Of a stretch of 64,000 bases of DNA, positions 44,705 through 56,477 are shown in pieces; positions within the stretch are counted from its first letter, which is position 1; every line of letters starts with the position of its first letter. Origin of the DNA: Pyropia haitanensis (taxonomy: Eukaryota > Rhodophyta > Bangiophyceae > Bangiales > Bangiaceae); the NCBI GenBank assembly GCA_008729055.1, contig SDUX01000001.1, forward strand, positions 1,736,001 to 1,800,000, given 5' to 3'. The notes below the pieces were generated by a model. That model was not told the DNA's origin and searched no databases. It was given only the letters and a program-made list of their open reading frames with translations. A program made the position numbers and the translations under genes.

Positions 44705-46449
44705 ATGGGCGACCGCGTCCTGCTGCCGCCGCAGCCGCTCGCGCACATCGTGACGGCCGTCTCGACGGCCGCCACCTACGCCGCGGCGCGGCACCTGCTC
44801 GGCTGGCCCGTCGCCGCCGCCGCGGCGGCGGCGGCGGTCGCCGCGCCGCTCGTGGCGCTCCGCTGGCCGCGCTTCGCGACGGACACCCTCCGCCTGCACG
44901 GCACCGTCCTGCCCGGCGTGCCCGGCGCGGGCGACGGCTGGCTCCTCGGGCGGGCGCCGCAGCTCATCCGTGCGATGGCGGCCAAGCGGACGTGCTTCCT
45001 CATGACCGCCTGGCGGCACGCGGCGGGCGGCGCCAGCTACCAGGTGTGGCTCGGCGGCAAGCGGCGGGTCTTCCTCAGCCACCCCGCCGACATTGCGCAC
45101 GTGCTCGGCCGCGTGTGCCCGCCGCGGGACGTGCGGTGGGTGCGCGGCTTTGGGCTGCCCGTCAGCCCCAAGGTGCTCATCCTGACGGCGGGCGCGGAGC
45201 ACGCGGCGGTGCGGCGGCTGCTGGCGGCGCCGCTCGCCGACGGGCGGGTGCTGGGCGCGGCCGCGGAGGGGGTGCTCGCCGACGTGGCGACCGACACGGG
45301 CACGGTCGGCGCCGCGCTCGCCGCCGCCGCCGACGCGGGGGCCGCCGCGGATATGGCCGCCGCGTCCGAGGCGCTGGCGCTCCGCGCCATCCACCGGGTG
45401 ATGGTGTCGGTGCCCGGGACGGCGGGGGTGGACTTTGGCCCCGCCCTCGCGTCGCTCTTCCCGCTCCTCGTGCCGCTGATGCTGGTGCCCGCGCCGGGCG
45501 TCTTTGCGCCCCGCCGGCTCGCGCGCATCCGCGCGGTGGGCGACCTGTTTCGGCAGAGCATGGCCGCACACGAGGCGGCGCGGCGGGCGGCGTACGCGGC
45601 GGGCGGCTGGCCGCGGTCGCCGCCGCGGGATATCCTGGACGTGCTGCTCGCGGATGCGGACGCGGGGGGGGTGTATGGGGGGAGCCGCGACCGGCTGGCC
45701 GCGGACTTTATGGCGCTGATGGTGGCGGGCGGGCCGACGACGGTATGGTTGGGGAGCGGGGGGGGGGGGGGGGGGGGGGGAAGGGGGCAAAAGACGGTAA
45801 TGGGGACGGTTGTGGTTTGGGTAGCGTAGAGCGGGATCGTGACGCCTGGTCTTGTTGCCGCAGGCGGCGTGGGCCATGTCGCTTGTGCGCGGAGCCACGA
45901 CTGACACGGGTGGAGCTCCCGCTGCGAGCCCCCACTCCCGCTTGTGGCCGACGCGCTTCCCTCTACTCTGTGGCCACCCCCTGACAGGCGCACTCCCTCG
46001 AGTGGGGCATCTACCTGCTGTGCACGCACCCCGACGTGCAGGCGCGCGTCCTCGACGAGGTGGCGGCGGTGATGCCCCCCCCCCCCCCAGCGGCCAAGCG
46101 CAGCGGCGCCCCCCCCCGCCCTGGCGACGACACGCGGCCGCTGTCGTCCCCCCCCCCCGCGCCCGCGCTCGCCGCGTCGTCCATCACGTCGCTGCCCTAC
46201 CTCCACGCGGTGTGGAAGGAGACGCTCCGCCTCTACCCGCCCGCCGCGTCGGGCGTCTCCCGCCGCCTCGCCGCGGATGTGGTGCTGCCATCGTCGGGGG
46301 CGGTGCTGCCGGCGGGGACGTCCATCAAGATGCCCCACCACATGACCTTCCGGTCGCCCGACAACTTCCCACACCCCGAGACGTTTGACCCGCCGCGGTG
46401 GCTGCCCCGCGCCGCCGGCGGCGGCGGTGCGCACGGCGGTGCGGCGGCG

Positions 46450-46485
<36 letters not shown>

Positions 46486-46722
46486 AAGGGCGCCCTCAGC
46501 GAGCAGGCGTGGCGGCCGTTTGGGATGGGCCCGGGCAGCTGCATGGGCCGCGACCTCGCCGAGGTGGAGTGGAAGGCCGCCATCGCGGCGCTGGTGACCA
46601 AGTACGAGCTGTCGCTCGACGGGCCCGCGGCGGGCGTCAAGGCGGTGGACGCGGTGACGCTGCAGCCGTCGCGGATGCTCGTGCGGCTGCGCCGCCGCGC
46701 CGCCGCCGCGGCCGCGGCGTGA
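44705..46722 (+). CDS. Cytochrome P450, copy 3 (I-helix AGGPTT)
   Basis: Two exons, 44705-45742 and 45988-46722, give 590 aa. The N-terminus (MGDRVLLPPQPLAHIVTAVS) is the same as in copy 1, and most of both exons are near-identical in protein. Motifs: YQVWLGGKRRVFLSHPADIAHVLGRV, K-helix WKETLRLYPPAAS, FDPPRW, haem loop FGMGPGSCMGRDLAEVEW. The I-helix reads MVAGGPTT before the intron where copies 1 and 2 have AGVDTT and TGVDST, so the usual acidic residue of the acid-alcohol pair is replaced by Pro while both Thr remain. The intron (45743-45987, 245 nt) has donor GTATGG and acceptor TGACAG. C14 at 46077-46090 stays in frame. Confidence 0.91.
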
Positions 46723-47826
46723 CGCGGCGCCGCGGCGTGACGCGGCGCCGCGGCGGCGGGCGGTCGTCGCTCCCCTCCCCCTGCGGTCGGCGCGCATCGG
46801 GCGGGACACGCGCCTGCGCCGCCGTGGAGCCGCGCCGGGTCCCCATCTGTTTCTGTATCGTGGATCCCCCCGCTGTTGCTCGCCTGTAAGCTTTTGCCTG
46901 TGTTTCTCTCTCGCGCGCTGTTGCTCTCTGTGCTGCGTGCCGGATGTCTTGTAGTAAAAGTGCTCGGTGGTTGGCCGACGCCTCGTCCGCTGCAATGACC
47001 GGTGACCGGGTGGCGCCTTTTTTTCTCCCCGCGCGTTTCGACGCTCCCGTCTCTCTCCCCAAAGAGCGAGTGCGTCGCGCGCCGGTCGCGACTGCCGCGG
47101 GTCGGCCTCTGTCGAGCTCCCCCCCCCCCCCCCGCCGCCCCACCCCCACCCCACCCGTCCGCCCCACCCCCACCCCACCCGACCGCCCCCGTCTGTATTT
47201 CGACCCCCCGCCCGCTGTCGGCACTCCCCCCCCCCCCCCGCGTTTCGACCCGCCCGCGGCGGGCACCCGCCCGCCTCGCCGCCGCCCGCCGCGCCCACCG
47301 CGCGGCCGCCCACCCGGTGGTGGCGGCCGGCGGGGCGAGCGCGGGGGGGCGGCAGCCGCCGCGGCCGCCGCGCCCCCCCCCCCACGGCGGTAGCCCGGCT
47401 GGTCCATGCCGCGCCTCCCGCCCGGCCGCCCGCCGCCGCCGCGCCGGCGGCACGCCCGTTTCTGCGCCGCCCGGCGGGCGGTCGTGGGCGGCGGCCCCCC
47501 CCCCCACACACCCCCCACCCCCCCCCCGCGGCGGCGGCGGCGGCGGCGGCCGCCGCCGCCGCCGCCACCACGGGGGGAAAGGAGGGGGGGTGCCCCGCCC
47601 CGCGTGCGCCCCGTCGGCGTGGCCGCCGCCGCCGCCGCCGGCGGCTGCGACGCCGCGCCCGCCCGCGCCGCGCCGCGCGCGGCGGGCGGGGACAAGACGC
47701 TGCCGCGGCGGGGTGCGGTGGCGGCGGAGCCGCCCGCCGCACCCGCGGTGGCGGCCGCGGCGTGCCCGCCGCGTGCGGCCGACGCTCGCCGTGTCGTTGG
47801 CCGCTCGCCGCGCGGCGGTCCGCCGC
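46723..47826. repeat. Simple-sequence spacer before the anion channel gene
   Basis: CCG/GGC and C-run DNA, including (CACCC)-like stretches at 47140-47180 and C runs near 47119-47132, 47227-47239 and 47510-47527. Open frames are Pro/Arg/Ala only. Confidence 0.6.
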
Positions 47827-48386
47827 ATGTCGGCTCGCCTCCCCCGCCACCCGCGGGACGCGCCCCCCGCCCCTTCCCCCGTGTACTTCCACCCGCCCGC
47901 CGCCGCCGCCGCCGCCGCCGCCACCGCCACCGCCACCGCCGCCGCCACCGCCACCGCCACCGCCGTCACCGCCGCCGCCGCCGCCACGGCGACGGTCCGC
48001 ACCCACCCCGCGGGCGTCGACGTGGACGTTCCCCCCGTCGGCGCGCCCATGGCGCCGCGCCCCCCGCCAGCCGACCGGCAGCGGCGGCGGTCGCCGCCCC
48101 CCCCCCCCCCCCCCCCCACCGTCGCCGCCGCTGCGCCGGCCGCGACAGCCACCGCCGCCGCGTCGGCGCGGCCGCCGCCGCCACCACCGCGGCGGGCGGC
48201 CGCCGCACCCCCCCTCCGCGGGCGGCCACGCCCGCGGGGTGCCGCCGGTGCCGCCGCCACCGCCGCCGCCGCCGCGCCGCCGCTGCCGCCGTTGCCGCGG
48301 GTGCCGCCGCCGCCGCCGCCGCCGCCGGTGCGGGGGCACTCGGCGCCCGCGGGTGTGGCGGCGGTGACCGCCGCCCCGCCCGTCGG

Positions 48387-48438
<52 letters not shown>

Positions 48439-50701
48439 GGCGGCGGTGGCGGCGGAGCGACGGCCGCCGCGCACGGCGGCGGCGGTGGCGGCGCGCAGGA
48501 CGGCAATGGCGGCGGTGGTGGTGGTGGTGGTGGTGGTGGCGCGGCGGCGGCGTCGCTGCCGCCGCTGGCCGCCGCCGCCGGCTGGCCCGTCGCGTCGCTC
48601 AAGACGCTCTTCTCGTTTGCGCCGCCGTCGCGGCCGCTGTGGGAGGCGGGACACGACGGCGGCGGCGGCGGCGGCGGCGTTGCGGCGGGGCTCTACCGGC
48701 CGTCTTGGTCCTACTACGCGCCGCGCGATGGGGGGGGTGGCGGGGATGGCGGCGGCGGCGGCGGCGGCGGCGGGGATGGTGGTGTCGACGGGGGTTTCGA
48801 CAGCGACGGCGACGTGGAAGACGGCGTCGGCGGCGGCGGCGAGCCCGCCACGGGTGCATTCCCCGCTGGAAACGGCGACGGCCGCCGCGCGTCGGCGTTT
48901 GGCCCCCCCCCGTCTGGCGGTCGGCCGCGGGCCGGGTACCCCCCCCGCCCCCCCACCCGCCTCGGCGCCGGCGCCGACAGTGACTACTCGGACGATGAGG
49001 AGGCACGGGAAGCCGCGTCGACGCTGGCCCCCCCCAAGCGCGAGATGCTCGCCGACGGCTCCGTCGCGCCCGCCCTGTCGGCGGTCGAGGTGCGGCGGCG
49101 GATCCCCGCGCGGACGGCGGTCGTCGTCCAGTTCACGTCGGCCCACTTTGGGCCGTCCATCGGCCTGTGCGCGTTTACCGCCATGTGGCGGGCGATGGCC
49201 ACCCTGTACGACCCGGTGGACGTGCCCGCCGCGCTCGCCGATGTGCTGTGGTGGGCCGCGCTGGCGGTCGTGGCGCTGACGGGGGTGCTGTACTGTGCGC
49301 GGTCGGTGGTGGCGCCAGAGGGGTGCTGGGCGGACATCCGCAACAACCGGGTGGCCAACTTTTTCTTTGCGCCTGTGCTCTGTGGCGTCGCGCTGGTCAT
49401 CTCGGCGCCCGCGTACCTCGTGTCGCGCACGTTTTTCTTGACCTTTTTCGTCCTGCTCTTCCTCTACCAGATGGTGCTGTCGTTGCTGCTGTACGGCGAG
49501 TGGCTGTTTGGCTCGCCCTACTCCCTCCGCAAGGTCCACCCGCTCTACTTTATGGCCGTCATTGGCTTTTTTCTCCTCTCCCGGCTCGCCATCTTTGCCG
49601 ACGCCCTCGAGGCCGCCTACTTTTGCTTTGCCGTCGGCGTCCTCTTTTGGCTGCAGGTCTTTACCACCCTCTTCACCTCCCTGTCGTCGGTGCTGAGCCT
49701 GCAGGCGGAGCGCCCGCAGCTGACCGTCTTCCTGTTTATCGCGCCGCCCGCGGCGGCGCTGCTCGCGTGGAAGGCCATCTGGGAGTTTGAAAACGCGGCG
49801 GGGACGGCCGTGTCGCTCAACGTGGGGCGGTTCTTTATCCACCTCGACTTTTTTCTCTACCTCCTGCTCGCGCGTCTGTTTCCGCGGTTTGCCCAGGCGC
49901 GGTTCAATGTGGGCGCGTACGTTGGGGGGAAGAGGCGTCGCTGGTGGGGGGGGTGGTGCTTCTCGTCTGATCCTGGCCGTGTGTCTCCTTGGCGTGGTGA
50001 AGCACGCCGCTGCGCGGCCGAGCCGGTCCCCCTTTCCCGCGTTTTTTTTTTCTTTTTGGCTCTTGTTTCTGACTCCTGGTGCTGGTTGCTTTGGCGCGCC
50101 GCTCTGGCTCTTCATCCGTTCGCCCCCCCCCCCTCCCCCCTCCTCCTGCTCGTGTTTCACAGGTGGGCGTCGGTGTTCCCCCTCTCCACCGCCGCCACCG
50201 CGGCGGTCTCGTTTGCGCACTTCAAGGGCGAAACGTTCTGGTGGGTGCTCGCGACGGCCATGGTCGTGATCGCGACGATCGCGACGGTGCTCGTCGCCGC
50301 GCTCACCATCCGCGCCATCGTGGCGGGCACGCTGCCGGCCTCGCCCGAATCTCTGTCCCTCTACTGGAAGGTACGGATGGATGGACTGGATGATGGCGGG
50401 TGCGGGGTGATGGTGACGTCGGGGGGAATAGGAGCGGCGCGTCTGCCGCTCTGCCAGCCACGCTTTCCTGCGACAGGGACCAGTTACGCTGCCACGGCGC
50501 CGTCAGAAGTGACCCCCCGCCCGCCTCGGTTGACTAACTGTTGGATGGCTGTCGCGTCCACCTTGGCCCGTGCCTTGCTCCTTGTCTGCTGCCGCCGCCA
50601 CGTGTGTTCCCCCTCAGTTTCATTGGGATTCCATCCCGGCCCATCCCGACGACTTCACGTCCCCGACGTTGTCGGGCGCCGCCGTCGTGTCGCCCGTGTG
50701 A
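47827..50701 (+). CDS. SLAC1/SLAH-type anion channel (TDT family)
   Basis: Three exons, 47827-49916, 50163-50370 and 50618-50701, give 793 aa. S-type anion channels of plants and bacterial TehA share this ten-helix fold and pass chloride or nitrate. The first ~390 residues are Ala/Thr, Pro and Gly runs with an acidic stretch (DSDYSDDEEA). The membrane part starts at about residue 435: FGPSIGLCAFTAMWRAM, NNRVANFFFAPVLCGVAL, LYGEWLFG, HPLYFMAVIGFFLLSRLA, YFCFAVGVLFWLQVFTTLF, ERPQLTVFLFIAPPAAALLAW, FFLYLLLARLF and, after splicing, FNVGAWASVFPLSTAATA. These match the plant SLAC1 order. Exon 3 adds a 27-residue tail. Intron donors are GTACGT and GTACGG. The start is the first in-frame ATG; an internal start is possible because the N-terminus is low-complexity. 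Confidence 0.85.
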
Positions 50702-51774
50702 GACGGCGGGCGCACCCCCGTGGCGATGGCGGGGCTGCTCCGCTGCGGACGCCGCGGCACCGACGACTCCCCCGGCGGCGTACGGTGAAACCACCACCCT
50801 CCCGCCCCTGCGCTCCGCGTCGCCTCGTTCCCCCGTCGGCTCCCACGCGTCGACGCGTGCCCCGGTGCATTGCCGCGTGCGGTTGCGACTGCCCGCCTTG
50901 CTCGCTGCCTTGCCCGCCCTTTTCGTTCGCGTCGGGACCGCGCGCGCCCGCTGGCCGCCGTCCGCATCGGACGGTCGTGGGCGTTTGCTGCACCCCCCCC
51001 GCCCGCCGCCCCCCGCGCGTCGCGCCGTGCGAGGCGCGGCTGCCCGTATTCCGGTGGGGAGTGCCCGCGGCGGCGGCGGCGGCGGCGGCGGCGCCCACCG
51101 GCGGGTGCCGCCGGCCGCCGCGGGTGCGCGTCGGCCCTCGCGCACATGTGTGTAATGTATCCGTACACTAAAAAGATAAACTAAACGTTTGCCTGCGCGA
51201 CTGTCGACCCGCGGCGTCCTGACGCCCCGCGTCGTAGGACCATAGGCGCGCCGCCCGGAGCGCCGACGCTCCCATCCCCGTGGTGATCTACGGGCCCGTG
51301 GCGCCGCGGGGGACCCCCCCCCCCCCCCACCAACAGGTGCCGCCCTGCGCCCGGAATTCACCGTGACCCCCGCGCAGTGCTACCAAACCCGTGGACCCCT
51401 GGCGAGCGTGCGGGACGTGAAATCAGCACGACTCCGGCCCGAAGTTGTGCATGTGCGGCACGCGAAGCGTGTCAGCCTTCGTGAGCGCCGCGTGCCGCCG
51501 ACGTGAGGGGGCGTGCAGGAGGCTGCTCCTCCTCGTGCAGCGGCGTGCCTCAACTCGGTATTGCCTGAGCATTTTCAGTCTAGTGCGGGCCAAGCCCTCG
51601 AAAGGCACACTGCGACTTGGGCCAGCCACAGCCCAAGTCTTCTGAAGCTATACTGCGACCCCGCTGCACTTGAGTTGCATTTATTGCCAAGGTCTCCGAC
51701 AGCACCAGCTTCGCCAGAGATATACACTTCATTGTACGCTCGCATTCGTCAAAAATGGGTGCCACATACCAGCC

Positions 51775-52065
51775 GCTGGTAGCTGCCGCTCCGCCGTCGG
51801 GGGTGCGGCGGGGGCGCCCACCCCGCCACGACGGGGGGACCGGTGGGGGCGGCACCGTCCGCCGGCAGCTGCCGCGCCGTCGTCGCAGGGGACGGCAGGG
51901 GGGTCGACCCCGCCGTGAAGAAGAGACCTGTGGGGCGGCACTGGTCGCCGGCAGCTGCCGTGCCGTCGTCACGGGGGAGGGCGGCGGCGGCGTCACTTCG
52001 TCGAAAAGACGTCGGAGGAGGCGGCACTGGCGGCCAGGTGCTGTCACTCCGCCGTCGGGCTTGAC
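51775..52065. repeat. Degenerate ~86-bp minisatellite, about four units
   Basis: The core GCAGCTGCCG(C/T)GCCGTCGTC recurs at about 51779, 51865, 51951 and 52036, a constant spacing of about 86 bp. Units also share a GGCGGCAC stretch. 86 is not a multiple of three, which argues against a coding repeat. Confidence 0.65.
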
Positions 52066-53184
52066 AGGTACTCGTGAGGGAGACGCTGGCCGTCACGTAG
52101 CCATTGACAGCAGAAAGCCGCCGGGGGCAGGGGAGGGTCGCCGAGGGGGTGGGTCTGCGTCATCTACAAAACTGCCGCCTTGTGGGGAGGGTCTTGACGG
52201 GGGAGATGCTTGCGACTCGATGTCTTCTTGTCGCGGTAGGGTCGTGGTCGTGTAAAGAGCACGGGCGGTGTCGGGCGGTCGCTCAGACAGAGACGGGTCG
52301 CGGGGGTTGGGCCTTCATTGGTGGGTCGGCTGCAACGGCAACGCAGGTGCTGGTGACTTCCGCGCCCAGTCAGTTTGCTGCACGAGGTATGCGTCTGGTA
52401 CGGGTGGGGGGGAGTGCTTTCACTTGTTGAGTCGACTTGCGTTTTGGTATGAGGTCACAACAGATTTTGGAAATGGGAGGGTATGACTGTGTGAGGCCGT
52501 AACGTCCTTGCTGATTGGGCAACCGCCGTGCAATGGGCTTCCTGTGTGGGCCATCTGATGGTCTTAAGATCGAGTCAGTCCATCATGTCGGACAAACAGC
52601 ACGGAATGAAGGGCTCGCTGGTCGGGTGTACCCAGTAGTTTCTGGAAGGCCTGCTCACATGGCGACGCATTGTCGCGAAACCGTGCATCATTCCGGGTTA
52701 AATGTGACCGACTTACGCACGCGTTGCACGATCCTCGGCTGGGCCGCGTGCGGAACTCGTGCATCGCCTGCACGACTCCAGAATAACTTGTGCATCGGCG
52801 GCACGAGTTACAGGCGTCCGCGTGCACTGCGATTTGTCGTTCGGCGGGGAACGACGTGCACGCCCTCCGGTGATATGGTCGAGGTCCATCACGAGCTCCA
52901 GTACGCCCTCCATGTATGGGTGGAAAAAAAGTGCACCGGAGCCCGTGCACGGACGACTGAGCGGCGCTATAGGGCAGGTGTTGGAAAAATCGGCCTCTGC
53001 GATACCGTAGAGGGGGGTTTGCACGCCGCTGCACGCCCGCGCACGCCCGATTCCGGCCAAATTTTGTTCTCCAGGGGTCCACGGGTTTGGTAGCACTGCG
53101 CCGCCCGGCCGTCGCGCAGCGCTGGCCGCCGCCCCCCCGCCGCCGCCTGCCGTTTTGCATGTGTGCCTCGTGGACGGTACGGTA

Positions 53185-53200
53185 CGGTACAGTACTGTAC
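53185..53200. promoter_or_regulatory. 16-bp perfect palindrome in a GGTAC tandem
   Basis: GGTACAGTACTGTACC is its own reverse complement and follows two further GGTAC units from 53175. It lies about 470 bp upstream of the lipase ATG. It may be a dimeric factor site; this is inferred only from symmetry. Confidence 0.35.
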
Positions 53201-53671
53201 CGCCCGCACAGGATCACGGTGCGCCACGTGGCGGGACGCGCCGCGCGGGCGCACCGCCCGTCGATGGGTGGCGAGCGCGGGCTGGAAGGTCTGGCAGCCA
53301 CCATGGTTTCACGGGCACCACGTCACGCGTCGCAGCGGGGGGGCGGGCGGGTGGCGGGGAACGGCAGTCGCCTGCCGCGGGTGGCGCCCGCGCTGGGGTC
53401 GCGCCGCGTTTCAACCGCCGGTGCCGCACCTCGCCGCCTGTGCCGGCGACCGTCCCTGCCGTGGCCGTCCACGGGCCCATCTCCTCTCACCACCGCCGCC
53501 GCGCTCTCCTCGCCCCCCCACCTCCCGGTCCTTCCCCCCCCCATCTCATCTGCTTCCCCCCTGGTTTCACCCGCTAACCTGTTCGGCTGACCCCCTCCCC
53601 CCTGCGCCGGCCCACCTGCGCTTCTGTCGCTGCACTCCACCCGCCCCCCTCTGGCCACGCGCGGGGGCGCC

Positions 53672-56416
53672 ATGAAGGCCCTCGCCGCGCTGCAGCGCCT
53701 GGTCCACCGGGAGCCCGCGCCGCAAGACGCGGGCGCCAGCTACCATGGTGGCCGGAGCGGCGGCGGCGGCGGCGGCGGGGAGGGCCGCGGAGGGCGCGAG
53801 TCGCCGCCGCCACCGCCCCACCCACCGTCCGACGATGGGGACGGCGACGGCGGCGGCGACGGTGGGCCAGTCCACCCGCGGGCGGCGGCGTGGAAGGCGA
53901 CCTGCCGCGTCGCGCACACCGTGGCGGGCCACTTTGGGGTGCCCGACGGGGACGGGTCGGTGGTGGAGCGGCCGCACGACCCGGGCTACGAGTCCGAGAC
54001 GATTGACACGGACTCGGACTGGGGGGAGGTGGACAGCGGCTGGAGCAGCAGCGGCAGCGGCAGCAGCGGCAGCAGTAGCAGCAGCAGCAGTTCTGGGGGG
54101 GAGGCTGGTGGGGAGCAGGACGACGGCAGAGCGGGCGAGCGAGACCGCGGTAAGGGTGGCTCGACGGGGGGGGATGACGCCGACGCCGACCTGGAAGCGG
54201 GGCTGCCGAGGGCACAGCACCAGCGGCGGCGCTCGCGGGCCGGCCCGCCGCCTGCTGGCTCGGCTGGGGCTTTGAAAAAGCGGCCACGGCCGTCACCGGC
54301 GGCGTCGGCCGACGCCGCCGGCCGCAGCACCACCTCCTGCCCCGGGGACAGCGGCTTTCCTAGCGGCGGTAGCGGCGGCGCCCGCCCCCGCCGCCGCCGC
54401 CGCCGGCGTGACTGGCGCCCCCACCGGTCCCACTGGGGCGACGCGGGCAACTGCCCGTCGGGCCGCGCCGCGCGCGGCGACCTGGACGTCCGCTACGGCG
54501 ACGAGGCGCTGCCGCGGACCAAGCTCGAGGTCTTCTCCGCCCGCGCGCTCATCCACATGGAGCGCGGCGCGTGCGCCGCGCACCTCGCGGCGATCGCGTA
54601 CATGGTCGCGCTGGGCCTGCTCGCCGCCGGCCGCTACGCGCGGACCGTCGCGTTCTTTCCCGACGCGGGCGCCGCCGGCGCGTTTGTGCCCGTCGACGGC
54701 GCCGCGGTGACCGACCCGGTGGTGGTCACCGTCGGCGTTTTTCCGGCGGCGCTGCTCGTGGCGCACATTGCGGCGGCGGCGGCCATGACGGCCGGCGCGG
54801 GCGTCGCGGCCGCCTGGTTTACCGTCCGCGTCGCCGGCTTGCACGCGTCCTCCCGGACGGACGAGCAGCTGTGGGCGGCGGCGCTGCTGTGGGCGGCGAC
54901 GGCGTTTTTGGCGCCGACGCACGAGGTCGACGCGTACCGGGTGCTCGGCGCGCTGCGGCGGGTGCTCGATGGGCCCGCCGGCGGCTATGCCGCCGCCGAC
55001 GCGGCGGCCGCGACGGCGGCGGTGCACCGGCTGGGCTCGTGGTCCGCGTCGGTGACGAGCAACGGCTGGGCGGCGTTCCTGTTTTGGTACGTTGGCACGT
55101 CGACCGCGTCGTTTCGGGTGCTGCCCGGGCAGGGGCGGCGGCTGCGGTTTTACGGGCCCCGCCTCGGGGTGCTCGCCGCCCACACGGCGCTGCGGATGGG
55201 GGTATCCACCGCCCGCCCGCGGCCGCGGCTGGCGCTGTCCGTCTTTCCCGTCGCGCCCGTCGCGTACCTCGCCCGCGCGGCGCGGGCGGCGTCCCCTCCC
55301 ACGCCGCCCCTCACATCAGACCCGGCCAACCTGGCGGGCGCGTCGGCGGTGATTGCGGTCGAGGCGCTGCTGCTCGGGTGGATCCTGTTTGAGGCGTTTT
55401 GCACGACGGGCGCCCTCGCGGGCGTGCCGTACGCGCTGATGCGGACCAAGCACGTTGGGTGGCGGTCGTTCCGGCACCACCTCAACCTGGTGCTCCTGTC
55501 GGTGGCCGCCGCGACGGCGGCGGCGGCGTCCCTCGCGCCCGACGGGCTGCCGACGCTCGCCGCGCGGACGGGCGCGGCGGTGTGGCTGGCTGAACCGCTC
55601 GGCATGGTCATCCCGGCCAAGGTGCTGGTGCTCGTCTACGCGATTGTGGAGGGGGTGGTCAACCTGCCGCCCGATGTCGTGGGCTGGCGGGGGCTCCTCC
55701 GCCGCATGCCGGTCGTCGCCCAACAGGGCGACACGCTCATACGCACGCGCCTGCGCGAGCGCCACACGCGGCTGCCGGTGGGGGTTGGGCCCTCGGTCAA
55801 AGGCAACACGGGCGTCGGCGCTCCTCCCCCACCAGGCAAGGACGGCGCCGACCCGCCGCCACCCCCCCCTGCCGGCAGCGGCGACAGTAGCAGCGGCGGC
55901 GGCGGCTGCAGCAGTGGCGGCATGTCCCACCACGTCAGCCGCAGCGGCCGCGGCCGGCGCTTCCTCCTCCCCCAGCCCCGCACGTTTGTGCTCGAAACGC
56001 AGGCGCGGAACCTCAACCTGGCGTGGATGGCGTACCTCGTCCCCCCCCCCCCCGCCGTCTGCCCGTGCCCGACAGTCACCTGGGGCGCCCACGACCGCAT
56101 CGACGCGACGCACCGCATCTATGATGCGGGCACGGACACGCACGCGGTGATTGCCGCGCTCGACGACCGGTTTGTGATTGCGTTTCGGGGGACGAGCAGC
56201 CGGCAGAACCTGCGCACGGATGCGGCCGTGCGGGTGCTGCCGGTGGGGGAGGCGCTGGGGGAGGGGGTGGCGGACCTGGCCGTGCGCCTGCGCGCGGGCA
56301 AGGGGGGGGGCGGGGGGGACGTGCCGGGGCGGGAGAAAACGCAGAGCGGGGGCGGGGCGGCACTCGATATCGCCGCCGACACGCCGCCCGTGGCCACGGG
56401 CAGCCGTGACGGCAAC

Positions 56417-56477
<61 letters not shown>

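Larger units (their letters stand above)
50702..53671. other. Intergenic, repeats but no gene recognised
   Basis: Three kilobases with lower GC than neighbouring genes. It holds a four-copy minisatellite near 51,775-52,065, a group of GTGC/GCAC hairpins at 52,680-52,830 and a GGTAC palindrome at 53,185-53,200. Frames such as those on the minus strand at 52,713-53,096 lack domains. The final ~150 bp are pyrimidine-rich 5' UTR of the lipase gene. Confidence 0.45.

Noticed and set aside
37501..46722. P450 trio as a biosynthetic gene cluster
   Set aside because: The neighbours are G6PD and an anion channel; there is no synthase, transferase or transporter suggesting a shared pathway. Local duplication suffices.
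45037..50220. A 1727-codon open frame on the minus strand
   Set aside because: It runs antisense to P450 copy 3 and the anion channel gene, both well supported. Its sequence is low-complexity Arg/Gly/His, and its length follows from the scarcity of stop codons at this GC level.
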